A stretch of 64,000 nt of DNA from the NCBI RefSeq assembly GCF_021155775.2, contig NC_060232.1, positions 33,223,089 to 33,287,088 of the forward strand, written 5' to 3'. Position numbers and translations under genes: made by a program. Position 1 is the first letter of the stretch; each line of letters begins with the position of its first letter. This stretch comes from Neodiprion pinetum. Its lineage: Eukaryota > Arthropoda > Insecta > Hymenoptera > Diprionidae. Below are positions 46,501 through 59,093 of this stretch, piece by piece. The notes under the pieces were generated by a model. That model ran no database searches, had not been told where the DNA came from, and worked only from the letters and a program-made list of their open reading frames with translations.

Positions 46501-49500
46501 TTGGTCCTACGCTCTTTTCGCTGCGATTTCTGAGTTCCTGAGGGTCCAATTGGTCAGATAAGGGTCATTCTAATCGAATCTGAGACCAAAAGTTTTTTGC
46601 TCAAAAAAAAAGTAAGGCTAACCCCATTGTATTTTTGGCGAAAATTTTCGCGATTTTCAAAAGTGCTGGAATCAAATCTTTGGCGCACTATATCGACGTA
46701 ATATTGCGAGAGAAATCGATTGGGCGCAATTCCAATACGCTGCGATCAACGCATCAAAAGTTACAGCCAAAAAACGAGAACCTGTGTTTTCGACATTTTT
46801 CAGCAGGTGCTTTTTCGCTCGCCGTTTCTCTCCTGTTGGTCCTACGCTCTTTTCGCTGCGATTTCTGAGTTCCTGAGGGTCCAATTGGTCAGATAAGGGT
46901 CATTCAAATCGAATCTGAGACCAAAAGTTTTTTGCTAAAAAAAAAAGTAAGGCTAACCCCTTTGTATTTTTGGCGAAAATTTTCGCGATTTTCAAAAGTG
47001 CTGGAATCAAATCTTTGGCGCACTATATCGACGTAATATTGCGAGAGAAATCGATTGGGCGGAATTACAATACGCTGCGATCAACGCATCAAAAGTTACA
47101 GCCAAAAAACGAGAACCTGTGTTTTCGACATTTTTCAGCAGGTGCTTTTTCGCTCGCCGTTTCTCTCCTGTTGGTCCTACGCTCTTTTCGCTGCGATTTC
47201 TGAGTTCCTGAGGGTCCAATTGGTCAGATAAGGGTCATTCAAATCGAATCTGAGACCAAAAGTTTTTTGCTAAAAAAAAAAGTAAGGCTAACCCCTTTGT
47301 ATTTTTGGCGAAAATTTTCGCGATTTTCAAAAGTGCTGGAATCAAATCTTTGGCGCACTATATCGACGTAATATTGCGAGAGAAATCGATTGGGCGGAAT
47401 TACAATACGCTGCGATCAACGCATCAAAAGTTACAGCCAAAAAACGAGAACCTGTGTTTTCGACATTTTTCAGCAGGTGCTTTTTCGCTCGCCGTTTCTG
47501 TCCTGTTGGCCCTACGCTCTTTTCGCTGCGATTTCTGAGTTCCTGAGGGTCCAATTGGTCAGATAAGGGTCATTTAAATCGAATCTGAGACCAAAAGTTT
47601 TTTGCTCAAAAAAAAAGTAAGGCTAACCCCTTTGTATTTTTGGCGAAAATTTTCGCGATTTTCAAAAGTGCTCGAATGAAATCTTTGGCGCACTATGTCG
47701 ACGTAATTTTGCGAGAGAAATCGATTGGGCGCATCTCCAATACGCTGCGATCAACGCATCAAAAGTTACAGCCAAAAAATGAGAACCTGTATTTTCGACA
47801 TTTTTCAGCAGGTGCTTTTTCGCTCGCCGTTTCTGTCCTGTTGGTCCTACGCTCTTTTCGCTGCGATTTCTGAGTTCCTGAGGGTCCAATTGGTCAGATA
47901 AGGGTCATTCAAATCGAATCTGAGACCAAAAGTTTTTTGCTCAAAAAAAAAGTAAGGCTAACCCCTTTGTATTTTTGGCGAAAATTTTCGCGATTTTCAA
48001 AAGCGCTGGAATCAAATCTTTGGCGCACTATATCGACGTAATTTTGCGAGAGAAATCGATTGGGCGCAATTCCAATACGCTGCGATCAACGCATCAAAAG
48101 TTACAGCCAAAAAACGAGAGCCTGTGTTTTCGACATTTTTCAGCAGGTGCTTTTTCGCTCGCCGTTTCTCTCCTGTTGGTCCTACGCTCTTTTTGCTGCG
48201 ATTTCTGAGTTCCTGAGGGTCCAATTGGTCAGATAAGGGTCATTTAAATCGAATCTGAGACCAAAAGTTTTTTGCTCAAAAAAAAAGTAAGGCTTACCTC
48301 TTTGTATTTTTGGCGAAAATTTTCGCGATTTTCAAAAGTGCTCGAATCAAATCTTTGGCGCACTATATCGACGTAATTTTGCGAGAGAAATCGATTGGGC
48401 GGAATTACAATACGCTGCGATCAACGCATCAAAAGTTACAGCCAAAAAACGAGAACCTGTGTTTTCGACATTTTTCAGCAGGTGCTTTTTCGCTCGCCGT
48501 TTCTCTCCTGTTGGTCCTACGCTCTTTTCGCTGCGATTTCTGAGTTCCTGAGGGTCCAATTGGTCAGATAAGGGTCATTCAAATCGAATCTGAGACCAAA
48601 AGTTTTTTGCTAAAAAAAAAAGTAAGGCTAACCCCTTTGTATTTTTGGCGAAAATTTTCGCGATTTTCAAAAGTGCTGGAATCAAATCTTTGGCGCACTA
48701 TATCGACGTAATATTGCGAGAGAAATCGATTGGGCGGAATTACAATACGCTGCGATCAACGCATCAAAAGTTACAGCCAAAAAACGAGAACCTGTGTTTT
48801 CGACATTTTTCAGCAGGTGCTTTTTCGCTCGCCGTTTCTGTCCTGTTGGCCCTACGCTCTTTTCGCTGCGATTTCTGAGTTCCTGAGGGTCCAATTGGTC
48901 AGATAAGGGTCATTTAACTCGAATCTGAGACCAAAAGTTTTTTGCTCAAAAAAAAAGTAAGGCTAACCCCTTTGTATTTTTGGCGAAAATTTTCGCGATT
49001 TTCAAAAGTGCTCGAATGAAATCTTTGGCGCACTATGTCGACGTAATTTTGCGAGAGAAATCGATTGGGCGCATCTCCAATACGCTGCGATCAACGCATC
49101 AAAAGTTACAGCCAAAAAATGAGAACCTGTATTTTCGACATTTTTCAGCAGGTGCTTTTTCGCTCGCCGTTTCTGTCCTGTTGGTCCTACGCTCTTTTCG
49201 CTGCGATTTCTGAGTTCCTGAGGGTCCAATTGGTCAGATAAGGGTCATTCAAATCGAATCTGAGACCAAAAGTTTTTTGCTCAAAAAAAAAGTAAGGCTA
49301 ACCCCTTTGTATTTTTGGCGAAAATTTTCGCGATTTTCAAAAGCGCTGGAATCAAATCTTTGGCGCACTATATCGACGTAATTTTGCGAGAGAAATCGAT
49401 TGGGCGCAATTCCAATACGCTGCGATCAACGCATCAAAAGTTACAGCCAAAAAACGAGAACCTGTGTTTTCGACATTTTTCAGCAGGTGCTTTTTCGCTC

Positions 49501-52500
49501 GCCGTTTCTCTCCTGTTGGTCCTACGCTCTTTTCGCTGCGATTTCTGAGTTCCTGAGGGTCCAATTGGTCAGATAAGGGTCATTTAAATCGAATCTGAGA
49601 CCAAAAGTTTTTTGCTCAAAAAAAAAGTAAGGCTTACCTCTTTGTATTTTTGGCGAAAATTTTCGCGATTTTCAAAAGTGCTCGAATCAAATCTTTGGCG
49701 CACTATATCGACGTAATTTTGCGAGAGAAATCGATTGGGCGGAATTACAATACGCTGCGATCAACGCATCAAAAGTTACAGCCAAAAAACGAGAACCTGT
49801 GTTTTCGACATTTTTCAGCAGGTGCTTTTTCGCTCGCCGTTTCTGTCCTGTTGGCCCTACGCTCTTTTCGCTGCGATTTCTGAGTTCCTGACGGTCCAAT
49901 TGGTCAGATAAGGGTCATTTAAATCGAATCTGAGACCAAAAGTTTTTTGCTCAAAAAAAAAGTAAGGCTAACCCCTTTGTATTTTTGGCGAAAATTTTCG
50001 CGATTTTCAAAAGTGCTCGAATGAAATCTTTGGCGCACTATGTCGACGTAATTTTGCGAGAGAAATCGATTGGGCGCATCTCCAATACGCTGCGATCAAC
50101 GCATCAAAAGTTACAGCCAAAAAATGAGAACCTGTATTTTCGACATTTTTCAGCAGGTGCTTTTTCGCTCGCCGTTTCTGTCCTGTTGGTCCTACGCTCT
50201 TTTTGCTGCGATTTCTGAGTTCCTGAGGGTCCAATTGGTCAGATAAGGGTCATTCAAATCGAATCTGAGACCAAAAGTTTTTTGCTCAAAAAAAAAGTAA
50301 GGCTAACCCCTTTGTATTTTTGGCGAAAATTTTCGCGATTTTCAAAAGCGCTGGAATCAAATCTTTGGCGCACTATATCGACGTAATTTTGCGAGAGAAA
50401 TCGATTGGGCGCAATTCCAATACGCTGCGATCAACGCATCAAAAGTTACAGCCAAAAAACGAGAGCCTGTGTTTTCGACATTTTTCAGCAGGTGCTTTTT
50501 CGCTCGCCGTTTCTCTCCTGTTGGTCCTACGCTCTTTTTGCTGCGATTTCTGAGTTCCTGAGGGTCCAATTGGTCAGATAAGGGTCATTTAAATCGAATC
50601 TGAGACCAAAAGTTTTTTGCTCAAAAAAAAAGTAAGGCTTACCTCTTTGTATTTTTGGCGAAAATTTTCGCGATTTTCAAAAGTGCTCGAATCAAATCTT
50701 TGGCGCACTATATCGACGTAATTTTGCGAGAGAAATCGATTGGGCGGAATTACAATACGCTGCGATCAACGCATCAAAAGTTACAGCCAAAAAACGAGAA
50801 CCTGTGTTTTCGACATTTTTCAGCAGGTGCTTTTTCGCTCGCCGTTTCTCTCCTGTTGGTCCTACGCTCTTTTCGCTGCGATTTCTGAGTTCCTGAGGGT
50901 CCAATTGGTCAGATAAGGGTCATTCAAATCGAATCTGAGACCAAAAGTTTTTTGCTAAAAAAAAAAGTAAGGCTAACCCCTTTGTATTTTTGGCGAAAAT
51001 TTTCGCGATTTTCAAAAGTGCTGGAATCAAATCTTTGGCGCACTATATCGACGTAATATTGCGAGAGAAATCGATTGGGCGGAATTACAATACGCTGCGA
51101 TCAACGCATCAAAAGTTACAGCCAAAAAACGAGAACCTGTGTTTTCGACATTTTTCAGCAGGTGCTTTTTCGCTCGCCGTTTCTGTCCTGTTGGCCCTAC
51201 GCTCTTTTCGCTGCGATTTCTGAGTTCCTGAGGGTCCAATTGGTCAGATAAGGGTCATTTAACTCGAATCTGAGACCAAAAGTTTTTTGCTCAAAAAAAA
51301 AGTAAGGCTAACCCCTTTGTATTTTTGGCGAAAATTTTCGCGATTTTCAAAAGTGCTCGAATGAAATCTTTGGCGCACTATGTCGACGTAATTTTGCGAG
51401 AGAAATCGATTGGGCGCATCTCCAATACGCTGCGATCAACGCATCAAAAGTTACAGCCAAAAAATGAGAACCTGTATTTTCGACATTTTTCAGCAGGTGC
51501 TTTTTCGCTCGCCGTTTCTGTCCTGTTGGTCCTACGCTCTTTTCGCTGCGATTTCTGAGTTCCTGAGGGTCCAATTGGTCAGATAAGGGTCATTCAAATC
51601 GAATCTGAGACCAAAAGTTTTTTGCTCAAAAAAAAAGTAAGGCTAACCCCTTTGTATTTTTGGCGAAAATTTTCGCGATTTTCAAAAGCGCTGGAATCAA
51701 ATCTTTGGCGCACTATATCGACGTAATTTTGCGAGAGAAATCGATTGGGCGCAATTCCAATACGCTGCGATCAACGCATCAAAAGTTACAGCCAAAAAAC
51801 GAGAACCTGTGTTTTCGACATTTTTCAGCAGGTGCTTTTTCGCTCGCCGTTTCTCTCCTGTTGGTCCTACGCTCTTTTCGCTGCGATTTCTGAGTTCCTG
51901 AGGGTCCAATTGGTCAGATAAGGGTCATTTAAATCGAATCTGAGACCAAAAGTTTTTTGCTCAAAAAAAAAGTAAGGCTTACCTCTTTGTATTTTTGGCG
52001 AAAATTTTCGCGATTTTCAAAAGTGCTCGAATCAAATCTTTGGCGCACTATATCGACGTAATTTTGCGAGAGAAATCGATTGGGCGGAATTACAATACGC
52101 TGCGATCAACGCATCAAAAGTTACAGCCAAAAAACGAGAACCTGTGTTTTCGACATTTTTCAGCAGGTGCTTTTTCGCTCGCCGTTTCTGTCCTGTTGGC
52201 CCTACGCTCTTTTCGCTGCGATTTCTGAGTTCCTGACGGTCCAATTGGTCAGATAAGGGTCATTTAAATCGAATCTGAGACCAAAAGTTTTTTGCTCAAA
52301 AAAAAAGTAAGGCTAACCCCTTTGTATTTTTGGCGAAAATTTTCGCGATTTTCAAAAGTGCTCGAATGAAATCTTTGGCGCACTATGTCGACGTAATTTT
52401 GCGAGAGAAATCGATTGGGCGCATCTCCAATACGCTGCGATCAACGCATCAAAAGTTACAGCCAAAAAATGAGAACCTGTATTTTCGACATTTTTCAGCA

Positions 52501-53460
52501 GGTGCTTTTTCGCTCGCCGTTTCTGTCCTGTTGGTCCTACGCTCTTTTTGCTGCGATTTCTGAGTTCCTGAGGGTCCAATTGGTCAGATAAGGGTCATTC
52601 AAATCGAATCTGAGACCAAAAGTTTTTTGCTCAAAAAAAAAGTAAGGCTAACCCCTTTGTATTTTTGGCGAAAATTTTCGCGATTTTCAAAAGCGCTGGA
52701 ATCAAATCTTTGGCGCACTATATCGACGTAATTTTGCGAGAGAAATCGATTGGGCGCAATTCCAATACGCTGCGATCAACGCATCAAAAGTTACAGCCAA
52801 AAAACGAGAACCTGTGTTTTCGACATTTTTCAGCAGGTGCTTTTTCGCTCGCCGTTTCTCTCCTGTTGGTCCTACGCTCTTTTCGCTGCGATTTCTGAGT
52901 TCTTGAGGGTCCAATTGGTCAGATAAGGGTCATTCAAATCGAATCTGAGACCAAAAGTTTTTTGCTCAAAAAAAAAGTAAGGCTAACCCCTTTGTATTTT
53001 TGGCGAAAATTTTCGCGATTTTCAAAAGTGCTGGAATCAAATCTTTGGCGCACTATATCGACGTAATTTTGCGAGAGAAATCGATTGGGCGCAATTCCAA
53101 TACGCTGCGATCAACGCATCAAAAGTTACAGCCAAAAAACGAGACCCTGTGTTTTCGACATTTTTCAGCAGGTGCTTTTTCGCTCGCCATTTCTCTCCTG
53201 TTGATCCTACGCTCTCTTTGCTGTGTTCCCTGAGTTTCTGAGGGTCCAATCGATCGGGTAAGGGTCATTCAAATCGAATTTGAGACCAAAAATTTTCGGC
53301 TCCAAAAATGAAGAAAAAGTAAGGTTAACCCCTCTTTATTTTTGACGAAAATTTTCGCGATTTTGAAAAGTGCTGGGGGAAATTCTTTTATGCACTATTC
53401 CGACGTAATTTTGCGAGAGAAATCGGCTGAGCGCAGTCCCAAATTGCTGCTAAGTATTAG
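43598..53460 (+). repeat. 335-bp satellite array, about 29 monomers
   Basis: Head-to-tail monomers with an exact 335-bp period. A given landmark (for example the ATTTTTGGCGAAAATTTTCG segment) recurs at 335-bp steps through the array. Each monomer carries an A9 tract and a nearly invariant block CCAATTGGTCAGATAAGGG. The edge copies (43598-43930 and 53000-53460) are the most diverged, as in arrays homogenised by unequal exchange. Each monomer has an open frame of about 77 codons on + and 70-75 on -. Since 335 is not a multiple of three and there is no promoter, these are judged non-coding. Confidence 0.98.
47975..52664 (+). repeat. 7-monomer higher-order repeat (2,345 bp), two copies
   Basis: Monomer variants recur in the same order with period 7 x 335 = 2,345 bp: block 47975-50319 and block 50320-52664. 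Diagnostic variants recur at exact 2,345-bp offsets. Examples are the CGAATGAAATC/GCATCTCC monomer type at 47640, 48980, 49985, 51325 and 52330 (spacing 4,3,4,3 monomers), and a private ATTTAACTCG change near 48913 and 51258. A partial third block lies to the left (46970-47974). Confidence 0.92.
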
Positions 53461-53795
53461 TCTTTTTATCCAAAGTGTCACAGATAGGCTCTCCAATAGT
53501 TCACCGTTTCCCCGATCAGTCGTTCGGGGTCAAAATTGATCTTAGATATGACGACAAGTAATAGTCTAGAAAGTCTATTTCTTCACTTTTTTTCTGTCAC
53601 CCTACAACTTTCATTACTACCATATGGAAAGACGTAATTCCTGCCGTGATCACCATATCCGCGACTTACTTGATGCTTGTTTATCTTTCCCTCGATTGAC
53701 AATGTTGATGAGAAATTTCACATTTTCAATTCCCAAGGCTCTATCCAGTTGAGTTTAGATTATTTCTATAAAGTAAATAACAGTGTTGTATCGGA

Positions 53796-56700
53796 ATGAA
53801 CCGATTGATAGCTCAGAGTTTAAAGCGTCTGAGTAGTTCCTGGGTATGTTTAGCTTACTATTGATCTATCTGTCACTGATTCACTAATCTTGCTTGGTTA
53901 TAGGTATCGATATCAACCTTTCGCAATGCCCGTTGGTTGCATGTCAATATCAGCGCCGGGGAGAGAGGCAAGTGTGAAAAATCCGAAAAAGACAGTGTAA
54001 GTGGAAATATTTCTTTGTATATATCAGTATTGCTTGTAAGTTACCCAAGGAGTATTTCACCAAGTTCGCCACCTTGACCATCGTTCGGAACTTGACGTAA
54101 GTTCAAATGTTTCAATAGAGTTACCCGATGATCGACCATTGCTACGACTGTGTGGTTGTCGGGGCTGGTGGCACCGGTCTTCGTACTGCTTTCGGTCTTG
54201 GCTCAAAAGGTTATCGCGTAGCAGTTATTACTAAACTCTTTCCTACACGATCACATACCGTGGCTGCCCAGGGTGGCATAAACGCAGCTATCGGCAATCA
54301 CGAGCCAGACAACTGGCTCTGGCACATGTATGACACTGTCAAAGGCTCCGACTGGCTTGGGGACCAAGATGCGATCCACTTCCTGTCCCGAGAGGCACCC
54401 AAGGCTGTCTTTGAACTCGAAAACTATGGTAACTGCGAAAAAATATGTCCGATTGATTCATGGTCTAATGATATGTCGGATCTTACTCTGCCGCAGGATG
54501 TGCGTTTAGTCGTACGAAGGAAGGAAAGATTTACCAACGAGCATTCGGTGGTCAGTCATTGAAGTTCGGTAAAGGTGGTCAAGCTCACCGTACTTGCGCT
54601 GTGGCAGATCGTACCGGTCACGCCGTCCTCCATACTCTCTATGGTCAGAGCCTCCGCTTCGACGTGCATTACTTCGTTGAATATTTTGCTCTCGACTTAC
54701 TGATGCACGGTGACTGCTGCTTGGGAGTCTTGGCCTATGAGCTGGAGACGGGTCAGATGCATCGGTTCAGAGGCCACCAAACTGTGGGTTGCCAACTCAG
54801 TTCCACATACCTTATGTTAGGTATCGTTTAACCCAGTATTGCTGTAGATCATCGCTACGGGGGGTACTGAAAGATGTTACTTCTCATGTACGGCGGCACA
54901 CTCTTGCACCGGTGACGGAATGGCAATGGTTTCACGAGCTGGGATACCTCTTCAAGACATGGAATTCGTGCAGTTCCATCCAACCGGTTAGTTGCACTTT
55001 AAAATGGGTACGTGTATGTCATTGAGTGACGCAGCAATGTGATTAAAACCGTAAATGGTTAAGAGGTGAATTGACCCTGTACGAATGAGTTAGGGAAAAG
55101 AGTCGGTATGCGCGTTACGTAAAAGTTGTTTTTATGACGTTGATTACTTCAGGAATCTATGGAAGTGGAGTCCTTGTCACCGAGGGTGTAAGGGGTGAAG
55201 GTGGATACTTGATAAACTCATCAGGAAAGCGTTTTATGGCTGAGTACGCGCCTGTCGCCAAGGACCTGGCATCGAGGGATGTCGTTTCCAGAGCGATGAC
55301 ACTCGAAATACTTGACGGAAGGTACAGCAATTCCTTAGCGATAACAATATTGCCCCAAGTGGATACTTGTTTGGTACATTAAACATTGTTTATCCATTAC
55401 TAATAGATGATATGCTTTGAAAACGAATACAACGGGGAGTGGGACGTAAATTCATTATCTTAATCAGTGTCTGTAAAATTAAAGATAGACGTATTATCAA
55501 CACATACTCAACGAAGCGTATGAAAATTGTTTTGAATAGCTTTACATTATAAAGTATCACGTCTCATGACTTCGGTCATTAGACGTTGATTCCGTTGAGT
55601 CATTTGATAGTAAAATAACTTCCAACTAGTACGCCGGTCACGTGTCAGGAGTGATACGACACGTGCTTCCGTTTGAAAATGCCTCTACTTTGTGGTCGTC
55701 CTAAGTATTGAAACCCTGCCTTGGATCCTGTGGCGGTAGTATATTTAAAACTCAAATGAATATTCGAGTGTTGCTTATTGCGAAAAGTACTTCAATTTTC
55801 GAGTTTTATATTAAGAAACGAGTAACAATCATACAGCTCATAACAAACTTTGAAGTCGATGTACTTGTGAATGGTGCATATTTCGGATTTCAATTTGAAA
55901 CGGTTCTTTAATCTGATCGTAAAATATTTTCGGTCCGTCTATCGGGTCTTCAGTTAGTTTAATACACGACCATTTTTGAATCGCTTTCTCTCGCCTAGTA
56001 AAAGTTGAGAATCCAACTGGGCCTTTACTGATATTTATTACCTCGTTAGATAAAGTTCCTTTATGAAGGAAACTTCATAAAATATGTTAAATATTGCTTG
56101 TTTGAGGTTTCATAAAATACGTCCTCCTCGTTCAGGGAAGAACTTTGTAACTTGAAGATTTCAAAAACTGTTGAATTACTAGCTATCATAGGCCTGAAAT
56201 TTCACGACCTGAAGTGTATTCTAGGAAATTGCGTATCGTTTAATCATAACAAACTAAGCTTGTGTGATGAATGCATACACATGTAAGTCTCACAAAACTA
56301 GTACCGTGTGTGAATGGTACACAACGAAGGTATAGCCAATAATACTTGTATGAAAAAGATTTGGCGATCCCAAAATGTAAATAGTTAATAGTCATACTAA
56401 TTCTATGTACATTACAAAATCATATTTACCTTTCGATCATATATTCAAATAGGTAGTCTTTGTCGGGTCACGTCACATCTCCGAGAACCGGACCGGTCCG
56501 ATCATTACGTAGGACATATAACGAGTATTTTATACTTCACGAGTCGAAGTTTTGCCGGTGTTTACTCTATTATGTCTTAACTATTCGAGCTCCATGACTC
56601 ATTATATTCCGTTATGCACCGTTCGTTTATTGACCGGTTTTGAGTTGTTCTAATTGCAACGCAGAGGTGTGGGGCCCCAGAAAGATCACCTTTACCTGCA

Positions 56701-59093
56701 GCTCTCGCATCTACCTCGAGAAGTAATCGAAAAACAGCTACCGGGCATTTCCCATCTGTCCTGGGTTTTCGCTGGCGTTGATGTAACGAAGGAACCAATA
56801 CCGGTTATACCTACAGTGCATTATAACATGGGAGGGATCCCGGGTAACTACAGGGCCCAGGTATCGATCCAATGGGCTCAAATGAGAGAGAAAGAAAGAG
56901 AGAGTTGAGACAAAAGACTCAAGAATCTATAAAGCATGGGAACGGAAACGTGCTTTTAGTATTTTTGACTCACTGCATTTCTAACATCAGATACCTCAAC
57001 ACAGATAACTTAATAAAGCCCTTTTTACGCGGTCGTCTTTTGTTTCAAGTCTTGCACTCCGATTTCCTACCTACACTAGTATAGATATACTGGAAGGATT
57101 ATCATGGCAATTGAACAAATTATTCTGTTGAGGTTCTCACGCGAGAAAACGAGCATGACAGAGTATTGGACCGTTTGTGGGCCGCTGGTGAAACCGCATG
57201 CGTATCCGTTCACGGTGCTAATCGTCTCGGAGCCAACAGCCTCATCGAAACGTTGGTCTTTGGAAAAGCCATCGCGGATAATATAGACTGCATGATGCGC
57301 CCGGGTGAACGTCATATGGATCTTGCTCCCGTGAGTAACCGATGATCAAGATCCTCGACGTACAATAGTTGATGTTATTATTGAGAATAATGGTACTTGT
57401 CGCCGTCGCACAAGACGTTTAGTCCCTAAGATTTCCGATGTACCCGAATTGCCTTTTTCACAAGTAATCATTGTCATGCCATTAACCCATGCACTTGTGA
57501 CTCTTTGCAATTACAGAATTCGAAATAGCATACAGGAAGACCATTGTCAGGCATAATGCGCGTAAGATGAATTCGGATTATATTCAATTCTATGGTTCAT
57601 TCCAGAACATCCATTGTTATTCGAAACCGTATTTACCATATTCTCTTTGCTTGTCAGTCAATTGTGAAGGTCTGCAGTATTGCATTGAATTGTTGAGGAG
57701 TGTTATGTTTGTTGGTATTATATTGTAATGTTTCGCCTCTCAATCAGCCAGCAAAACATTATTTTAGGATATTGGACAGCAGTCCATTTGTCGCTTCGAC
57801 GCGACCCGTTACAGCCAGGGCAACATCACCGTGGCAACTTTGCGGGAAGAAATGCAACGCACTATGCATAAATACGCCTCCGTATTCCGTACTTGCGATA
57901 TCCTTCAGCGTGGCTGTCGAGAAATGACTCGATTGTATACGTGTGATCTGCCGAACCTTTGCGTGAGTCATGTTCAGTTTATTTTTCGTTTAATACCTGC
58001 GCCAATAATCAGCACATAGGTATAAGTTAATTACACAGTATCTAAGACTCAAAACAAATGATCAATTAACGGTTGTTTTTATTTTGTGGATTGCGTGACA
58101 GGTGCAAGATACCTCCTTGATATGGAATACCGAACTGGTAGAAGCCTTGGAGTTGCAAAATATGATGCTTAACTGCATGCACATTATCTACGCTGCAGAA
58201 AATCGGAAAGAATCGCGAGGAGCTCACGCGAGAGAAGATTTCAAGGTTTCGTTGATTAATCTGTTGCTTAAATTAGTTTAATTTAGTTAAGTCTTTCATC
58301 ATTCGCAACTGATTCCATTGGATCTGCGATCTATTTCAAAAGATACCTTGGAATCAGAGGTGTTGGTCAGTAATTATAATGGATCACATTTTTCACACGG
58401 ACTGTACCGACGCGACTGTTTACTATCTCGTCAGATCTTAAATGTTCCGGCTTTTCAAACAGCTCTTAGGAAAGTTCCACACCGGTGAAGAGTTCACGCC
58501 CAAGTTCGTTCCTCTCTTGAGAATGAAATTTCGACGTTTATTTTTCCTTAACCTTGAGAGGGTTAAACGGGTGTATAGCATGGCTACATATCAACACATC
58601 TAAATATATATATATATATATAATGTTCGTAAATGTTGAACATATCTACAATACAAATCGATCGTCATTATTAAGTCAATTAATTTTTGTAGGCCGATGA
58701 AATAACTTGAATTTCACAGGTGATTCTAGGATTTTCAATCCGCGCACGATGAACGAAGCAAAAGCTGTATTTCCAACAGTGAATGTTTACAACGCCTTAC
58801 AAGTAAAATTCATTGATTTATTGCAGGAACGAATCGACGAGTACGATTACTCCAAGCCCTTGGAGGGGCAGAAAAAACTTCCTATTGAGAAACATTGGCG
58901 CAAACATACTCTGACTTGGGCCCAGGACGACGGTTCTGTGAGTGCACTGCATCGTCCGAGTAATTAACAAGATGAAGCCAGATATTTACGTATATTTACG
59001 TTTCAGATATGCATTACCTACCGGCCGGTAATTGACACCACTCTGGACGAGAGTGAAGCGGAACATGTGCCACCAGCAGTACGTAGTTACTAA
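53796..59093 (+). CDS. Succinate dehydrogenase flavoprotein subunit paralogue, mitochondrial
   Basis: Complex II subunit A-type flavoprotein, expected to oxidise succinate to fumarate with covalently bound FAD. Twelve exons: 53796-53843, 53904-53996, 54119-54428, 54497-54783, 54848-54986, 55153-55321, 56665-56860, 57133-57330, 57768-57962, 58102-58245, 58827-58937, 59007-59093. The total is 1,977 nt, 658 aa, close to the usual ~660. The N-terminus (MNRLIAQSLKRLSSSW) looks like a mitochondrial presequence. Present are the FAD loop GAGGTGLRTAF, the flavinylation site RSHTVAAQGGINAAIGN, QFHPTG, TEGVRGEGG, PTVHYNMGG, SVHGANRLGANSL, and the terminal YRPVIDTTL...VPPAVRSY. Catalytic His and Arg residues are kept. 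The usual ENYGMPFSRT reads ENYGCAFSRT. It is intact, not a pseudogene. Drosophila has a testis-biased SDHA-like gene; whether this is orthologous cannot be told here. The donor of exon 10 (GTTTCG) and acceptor of exon 8 (TTGAG) are atypical. Confidence 0.9.

Noticed and set aside
43955..53233. Dozens of similar ~77-aa (+) and ~70-75-aa (-) open frames
   Set aside because: They are reading frames of the 335-bp satellite monomer. The period is not a multiple of three, frames exist on both strands, and no promoter, splice or start context is conserved.
53796..59093. SDHA-like copy as a processed or decayed pseudogene
   Set aside because: It has introns, all exon phases match, the total length is a multiple of three, and catalytic motifs remain.
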